A DNA stretch of 7,411 nucleotides from an uncultured Armatimonadota bacterium (GTDB lineage: Bacteria > Armatimonadota > Fimbriimonadia > Fimbriimonadales > Fimbriimonadaceae). The stretch lies in assembly GCA_946478935.1 (NCBI GenBank), contig CAMLEL010000116.1:1-7411 (forward strand), read 5' to 3'. Under the pieces are notes generated by a model. The model searched no databases, had not been told where the DNA came from, and saw nothing but the letters and a program-made list of their open reading frames with translations. A program made the position numbers and the translations under genes. Positions 5,153-7,411 of the stretch are shown in pieces. Each line of letters starts with the position of its first letter. Position 1 is the stretch's first letter.

Positions 5153-6100
5153 ATGAGTGTCGAGGCGTTATCGGGCCGCATTCGAAGTGAAGTTGGCAAG
5201 GCAATTGCAGGTCAGGAAAAGGTGGTCGAGCAGGTGCTCGTGGCCATCTTGGCCAATGGCCATGTACTGCTGGAAGGTGTACCGGGCGTAGCCAAGACGC
5301 TTTTGGTCCGTTGCCTGGCCAAGACGCTGAACCTCGAATACGGCCGGGTGCAATTCACGCCAGACCTTATGCCCTCGGACGTGATCGGTACTACAATCTT
5401 CGATCCCAAGACCACCGACTTCAAAGTTCGCAAGGGACCGATATTCGTCAATATCCTCTTGGCCGATGAAATCAATCGGACGCCGCCGAAAACCCAGGCC
5501 GCGCTTCTGGAAGCAATGGAAGAGCGTCAGGCAACGATTGATGGCGAACCTTATACCTTGCCTCCTCCGTTCATCGTCTTTGCCACCCAAAACCCGATCG
5601 ACTTCGAAGGGACCTATCCGCTGCCGGAAGCCCAACAAGATCGATTCTTGCTGAAAGTGATCGTCGAGTATCCGACAGCTGACGCGGAGGTCGAAGTCTT
5701 GAAACGGCATCATGCCGGTTTCAGACCCCAGAATCTCGACGAATACGGCATTCAGCCGGTAGTCGACGCAGGGCAACTTGCTGACATGCAAGCACAAGTC
5801 GGGCGAGTCACCGTAGAGGACAAAGTCTTCAACTACATTTACGAAATGGTTCGAGCAACCAGAAACTCCAATGACGTGTTGGTTGGCGGTTCGCCACGCG
5901 CTGGCATTTCGCTCCTGAATTGCTCCAAGGCGGTCGCAGCACTTCGGGGAAGGGATTACGTGATTCCCGACGACGTCAAGGAACTTGCCCTGCCCGTACT
6001 TCGTCACCGCGTGTTGCTTCGGCCGGAGGCAGAAGTGGAGGGCTTAAGTTCCGATCGAGTCCTCCGCAGCATCATTGACGCGCAAGTCGTCCCGCGCTAG
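5153..6100 (+). CDS. MoxR-family AAA+ ATPase
   Basis: A 315-aa cytosolic AAA+ ATPase of the MoxR group, chaperone-like proteins that remodel or activate partners. Walker A is G-V-P-G-V-A-K48-T49 (42-49), Walker B is L-L-A-D105-E106-I-N (102-108), sensor 1 is A-T-Q-N147-P, the Arg-finger region is E-A-Q-Q-D-R164-F, and sensor 2 is G-G-S-P-R249-A-G. All key residues are present and length is typical. ATG 5153 is the earliest start because an in-frame TAG lies at 5144-5146; no Shine-Dalgarno is evident, and the hairpin occupies that space. MoxR genes are usually followed by a DUF58 partner and often a VWA-domain gene, but here the next gene is convergent purB, so this is an orphan within the window. 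It may be cotranscribed with the Csp gene; a functional link is not established. Confidence 0.95.
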   Translation: MSVEALSGRIRSEVGKAIAGQEKVVEQVLVAILANGHVLLEGVPGVAKTLLVRCLAKTLNLEYGRVQFTPDLMPSDVIGTTIFDPKTTDFKVRKGPIFVNILLADEINRTPPKTQAALLEAMEERQATIDGEPYTLPPPFIVFATQNPIDFEGTYPLPEAQQDRFLLKVIVEYPTADAEVEVLKRHHAGFRPQNLDEYGIQPVVDAGQLADMQAQVGRVTVEDKVFNYIYEMVRATRNSNDVLVGGSPRAGISLLNCSKAVAALRGRDYVIPDDVKELALPVLRHRVLLRPEAEVEGLSSDRVLRSIIDAQVVPR

Positions 6101-7365
6101 CCCGCAGCGTGGCGGAGATGGTGGCCCAGACTGAATACCTTCTCTATGACCTCTGCGGTTAGGTGCTTCTGAACATCAGGATCGTTGGCGACACTGGTTT
6201 TATAATCTTCACCGTCCCAGGCTTTAGAGGCATTGCGTTGGGCGACCTTATAAGCGTCAGCTCGACTCATTCCCGATCGCACCAACTCGACCATCAAGTG
6301 CTCGCTGAACACGAGGTCACCCATAAGCCGCAGATTCTGAAGCATCCGATCCGGGAAAACCTGCAGTCCGGCAAGAATCGAGGTCATCCGCTTCAGCATA
6401 AAGTCTGCAAGCTGGCAGGAATCGGGAAAGATAACCCGCTCCAGACTAGAATTCGTCAGGTCACGCTCATGCCAAGTCGCAATGCTTTCCAACATGGCGT
6501 GCGCGTTTGCGCGCAGTAGCCGCGCAAGGCCACAGACGGTTTCGCTGTTCCACGGATTCCGTTTGTGCGGCATGGCGCTCGACCCCGTTTGACCAGCAGC
6601 GAACCCCTCTTGCACTTCTAAGATTTCTGTTCGCTGAAGGTTTCTGAGTTCGGTGGCAATCCGTTCCAAGCCGGCCCCAAGCAGCGCAAGTGTGTTCAAG
6701 AAGTTCGCGTGGCGATCCCGATTGATGACTTGGGTGGTAACAGGGTCTGCCTCAAGACCCAACAGGTGGCAGACTCTCCTCTCCAAGTGCGGCGACGTGA
6801 TACCGTGAATACCGACCGGCCCACTCGCTTTTCCAACGGCAATCTGCTGTCGGGCCTCGATCAACCGCGCAACGTTCCGATCCAGTTCGTTCCGCCAACT
6901 TCGGACCTTATGTCCGAACGTTATGGGCTCGGCATGGACACCATGCGTTCGACCGATCTGTGGCGCACTTCCAAACTCAATCTCCAAACGGTTCAACTCA
7001 TCTCGGAGCTTGCCCGCGGACTCATGCAGGACGTCAGCCGAATCTCGAAGCATGATTCCGGTCGCCGTATCGATCACATCGTAACTGGTCACTCCAAAGT
7101 GAATCCAACGACCGGCGGGGCCGACGTTCTCTTCCAAATTGCGCACGAATGCGACCAAATCGTGCCGAGTTTCCTTCTCCAGTTCGTCGCAGCGCTCAAG
7201 GGAAAAAGACGCTTTCGCCTTGATCTCGGCAAAATCTTCCTTAGGAATGGTTCCCTCATCCGCATGCGCTTGGCAAATGGCGACTTCCACATCTCGCCAA
7301 GTTTCATAGCGGGATTGCCGGCTCCAAATGGCGTCCATGGGGGACGTGGTATAGCGGTCGATCAT
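6097..7365 (-). CDS. purB: Adenylosuccinate lyase
   Basis: This 422-aa enzyme catalyses two steps of purine synthesis, releasing fumarate from SAICAR to give AICAR and from adenylosuccinate to give AMP. The fumarase/aspartase signature G-S-S-A-M-P-H-K-R-N-P lies at 261-271, with the flexible-loop serine. H68 (T-R-H-D-L) and H141 (R-T-H-G-V-H) sit at the same numbers as the catalytic histidines of the Bacillus subtilis enzyme, and E275 is also aligned. Length agrees with the roughly 430-residue bacterial form. The start M-I-D-R-Y-T-T fits the family, although no good Shine-Dalgarno precedes ATG 7365. Its stop TAG shares CTAG with the convergent ATPase gene, leaving no room for a terminator between them. 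The 46 bases upstream show no convincing promoter. Confidence 0.97.
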   Translation of the reverse strand: MIDRYTTSPMDAIWSRQSRYETWRDVEVAICQAHADEGTIPKEDFAEIKAKASFSLERCDELEKETRHDLVAFVRNLEENVGPAGRWIHFGVTSYDVIDTATGIMLRDSADVLHESAGKLRDELNRLEIEFGSAPQIGRTHGVHAEPITFGHKVRSWRNELDRNVARLIEARQQIAVGKASGPVGIHGITSPHLERRVCHLLGLEADPVTTQVINRDRHANFLNTLALLGAGLERIATELRNLQRTEILEVQEGFAAGQTGSSAMPHKRNPWNSETVCGLARLLRANAHAMLESIATWHERDLTNSSLERVIFPDSCQLADFMLKRMTSILAGLQVFPDRMLQNLRLMGDLVFSEHLMVELVRSGMSRADAYKVAQRNASKAWDGEDYKTSVANDPDVQKHLTAEVIEKVFSLGHHLRHAAG

Positions 7366-7411
7366 TGAAGGACTAAGGGTACCAGCCGATGTACACTTGA
7401 TCTGAATGGGA

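Noticed and set aside
5168..6007. 279-codon open frame on the minus strand inside the MoxR gene
   Set aside because: It mirrors a well-supported AAA+ gene, shows no recognisable domain and is explained by codon bias of the true strand.
6709..7368. 219-codon open frame on the plus strand inside purB
   Set aside because: Antisense shadow of a gene with all catalytic residues; no recognised motif.

Overview
The window looks chromosomal, moderately GC-rich and densely coding. The best clue to the organism is the DUF1559-type prepilin at 3652-4629. Its N-terminal helix, followed by an alanine/lysine stretch and a YLADYDDVYP segment, is a style I associate with Armatimonadota (Fimbriimonadia-like), where such genes are numerous. 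That placement is inference from one protein; no rRNA or other marker is present.

Layout. Bases 1-1698 (minus) hold the 5' part of a membrane-anchored CHASE4-HAMP-PAS-GGDEF signalling protein. The reading frame is open to the window edge and stops just before the expected GGDEF signature. Bases 1793-3540 (minus) form a compact arsenic operon, transcribed in the order small membrane ORF (54 aa, ending Cys-Cys), arsR, arsM, arsC. arsR/arsM overlap by 8 nt and arsM/arsC by 4 nt. A likely promoter with an extended -10 (TG-G-TATTAT) lies upstream. It is embedded between two perfect inverted repeats built on CATTTCG/CGAAATG, the natural candidates for ArsR operators. A strong intrinsic terminator (3599-3631) insulates this operon from the prepilin gene (3652-4629, minus).

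From 4796 the genes run on the plus strand: a 106-aa, 21-cysteine four-helix-bundle protein of the Csp copper-storage (DUF326) type, then, 36 nt later, a MoxR-family AAA+ ATPase (5153-6100). A stable hairpin fills the gap between them and abuts the ATPase start codon. The ATPase converges on purB (adenylosuccinate lyase, 6097-7365, minus), and the two stop codons share the four bases CTAG.

How the parts work together. ArsC would reduce arsenate to arsenite, ArsM would methylate arsenite using SAM, and ArsR would derepress the operon when arsenite binds its cysteines. No arsenite efflux pump (Acr3/ArsB) is visible, so in this window detoxification rests on reduction plus methylation, unless the 54-aa membrane ORF or a distant pump contributes. 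The Csp-like protein adds a second thiol-based metal-handling function next door. PurB, the prepilin and the GGDEF protein have no obvious functional tie to metals. The most interesting element is the previously easy-to-miss 54-aa ORF and the repeat-rich promoter in front of it.
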